Positions 13,815-14,766 of a stretch of 14,766 nt of DNA are shown here, piece after piece; the first letter of the stretch is position 1, and every line of letters begins with the position of its first letter. The notes beneath the pieces are model-generated. The model was not told where the DNA came from, did no database searches, and saw only the letters and a program-made list of their open reading frames with translations. This DNA comes from Coneutiohabitans thermophilus (GTDB lineage: Bacteria; Zhuqueibacterota; Zhuqueibacteria; Zhuqueibacterales; Zhuqueibacteraceae). The position numbers were made by a program, and so were the translations under genes. Location of the stretch: NCBI GenBank assembly GCA_034505235.1, contig JAPDQY010000140.1:1-14766 (forward strand), read 5' to 3'.

Positions 13815-14766
13815 ATGGACAACAACGAGGCAACCACGGGGAAGCAAGAAGAGCTCCAAGCACAAATTACGCGCCTGAATCAGATCGGCATTGCGCTCTC
13901 CAGCGAGCACAACCTGCACAAGCTCCTGGAGTTGATTGTCAAAGAAGCGCGCAGCTTCACCGATGCGGATGGCGGTAGTCTGTACATCAAAGAAGGGGAC
14001 AAAATAAATTTCCTGGTGGCGCAGACCGAATCCCTGGAACGTCGCACCAACAGCAAGCTTTCCTTCAAATCCTTTTCGGTGCCATTGACGAAGGCCAGCA
14101 TCTCCGGCTATGTCGCGATTACCGGCGAGATTTTGAACATTCCCGACGTTTATCACATTCCGCCAACCGTCGAGTATCGCTTCAACAAGGATTTTGACAT
14201 CAAAATGGACTACCGCAGCAAGTCGATGTTGACGGTGCCCATGCGCGATCATCAGGATCAGATCATCGGCGTTCTCCAGCTCGTCAACTCGATGGATGCA
14301 ACGGGCAAAGTCGTTCCGTTCAAAAAGGAGTATGAAGCGCTGATTCTCTCGTTGGCCAGCCAGGCGGCGGTGGCGATTCGCAATGCCAAGCTGATCGAAG
14401 AAATCAAGGAGCTGTTTCGCTCGCTGGTGCGCTACTCGGTGAAAGCCATCGAATCCCGCTCGCCGCATACGGCAGGCCATTCCGGGCGCGTGACCAAATA
14501 CGCGGTTCGCATTGCCGAAGCGATCAACGAAGAAACCGACGGCCGCCTGGGAAAAATCAAATTGTCGCCGGAACAGATTGAAGAGTTGCGCATGTGCAGT
14601 TGGCTGCACGATATCGGTAAAATCGGCGTGAAAGAAGCCGTGCTGGAGAAGAGCACCAAACTCAACGAGGCGCAAATGGAAACCATCGCCCAGCGTTTCG
14701 AGATGATCAAAGCCAGCAAGACGATTCAAGCACTCCAGCAAAAGCTCGAATTGATAAAATCCCGTC
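13815..14766 (+). CDS. GAF plus HD (HD-GYP-like) signalling protein, 3' end beyond window
   Basis: At least 317 residues are encoded and the frame is still open at the window end. The ATG has GAGGAA four bases upstream. After a short helical start (residues 11-30), residues about 30-195 are a GAF sensor domain (ADGGSLYIKEGDKINFLVAQ; SMLTVPMRD; IIGVLQLVNS; ASQAAVAIRNAKL). A linker helix leads to an HD domain with HTAGHSGRV (H218, H222) and WLHDIGKIG (H265, D266), followed by LEKSTKLNEAQMETI. This matches the HD-GYP branch of c-di-GMP phosphodiesterases. After that the sequence reads IAQRFEMIKAS in place of the usual IxxHPxxG motif, and the GYP motif would lie beyond the window. Activity on c-di-GMP is therefore not certain. 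It is cytoplasmic, with no membrane segment in the visible part, and is transcribed from its own promoter. Confidence 0.85.
   Translation, partial: MDNNEATTGKQEELQAQITRLNQIGIALSSEHNLHKLLELIVKEARSFTDADGGSLYIKEGDKINFLVAQTESLERRTNSKLSFKSFSVPLTKASISGYVAITGEILNIPDVYHIPPTVEYRFNKDFDIKMDYRSKSMLTVPMRDHQDQIIGVLQLVNSMDATGKVVPFKKEYEALILSLASQAAVAIRNAKLIEEIKELFRSLVRYSVKAIESRSPHTAGHSGRVTKYAVRIAEAINEETDGRLGKIKLSPEQIEELRMCSWLHDIGKIGVKEAVLEKSTKLNEAQMETIAQRFEMIKASKTIQALQQKLELIKSR

Overview
The window looks like chromosomal DNA of a Gram-negative, non-photosynthetic bacterium of moderately high GC. The evidence for an outer membrane is direct: a large secreted protein ends in an Omp85-like beta-barrel with a terminal phenylalanine, and it is followed by a lipoprotein with a clean lipobox. 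The mix of TolB-type propellers, a PEGA protein with a Tyr-rich C-terminal membrane tail, a BON-LysM protein and GAF-HD signalling suggests the FCB side of the bacterial tree (KSB1, Calditrichota or Zixibacteria-like). That placement is inferred from gene style only and is of low confidence. No tRNA, rRNA, CRISPR array, transposase or phage gene is visible.

Layout. Positions 1-546 hold no convincing gene, but contain several hairpins and a palindrome next to a possible promoter. Positions 547-5651 (+) form a compact envelope cassette: a metalloprotease/beta-propeller/beta-barrel protein, a BamB-like eight-bladed PQQ-propeller lipoprotein, and a PEGA-domain membrane protein that starts within a few bases of the preceding stop. 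Two strong hairpins at 5704-5776 separate this cassette from two minus-strand genes facing it: a BON-LysM protein related to potassium-binding Kbp/YgaU (5790-6167) and a small TPR protein (6300-6614). Divergent from these is a secreted GH13 debranching enzyme of pullulanase/isoamylase type (6798-9518), followed by a CPBP (CAAX-like) intramembrane protease (9790-10626).

Positions 10838-13576 (+) hold a VWA-domain protein and a Mg-chelatase-I/MoxR-like AAA+ ATPase. This is the classic ATPase plus VWA pairing, here in a context with no chlorophyll, cobalamin or methanol dehydrogenase genes. Its ATPase has Asn where the Walker B Asp normally sits. Positions 13577-13814 contain an imperfect inverted repeat and a good sigma-70-like promoter that drives a GAF plus HD (HD-GYP-like) signalling protein, cut off by the window end.

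The genes do not form one pathway. The most coherent units are the first three genes (an envelope or outer-membrane assembly cassette by inference) and the VWA-ATPase pair (a putative protein-remodelling or metal-insertion machine with unknown client).
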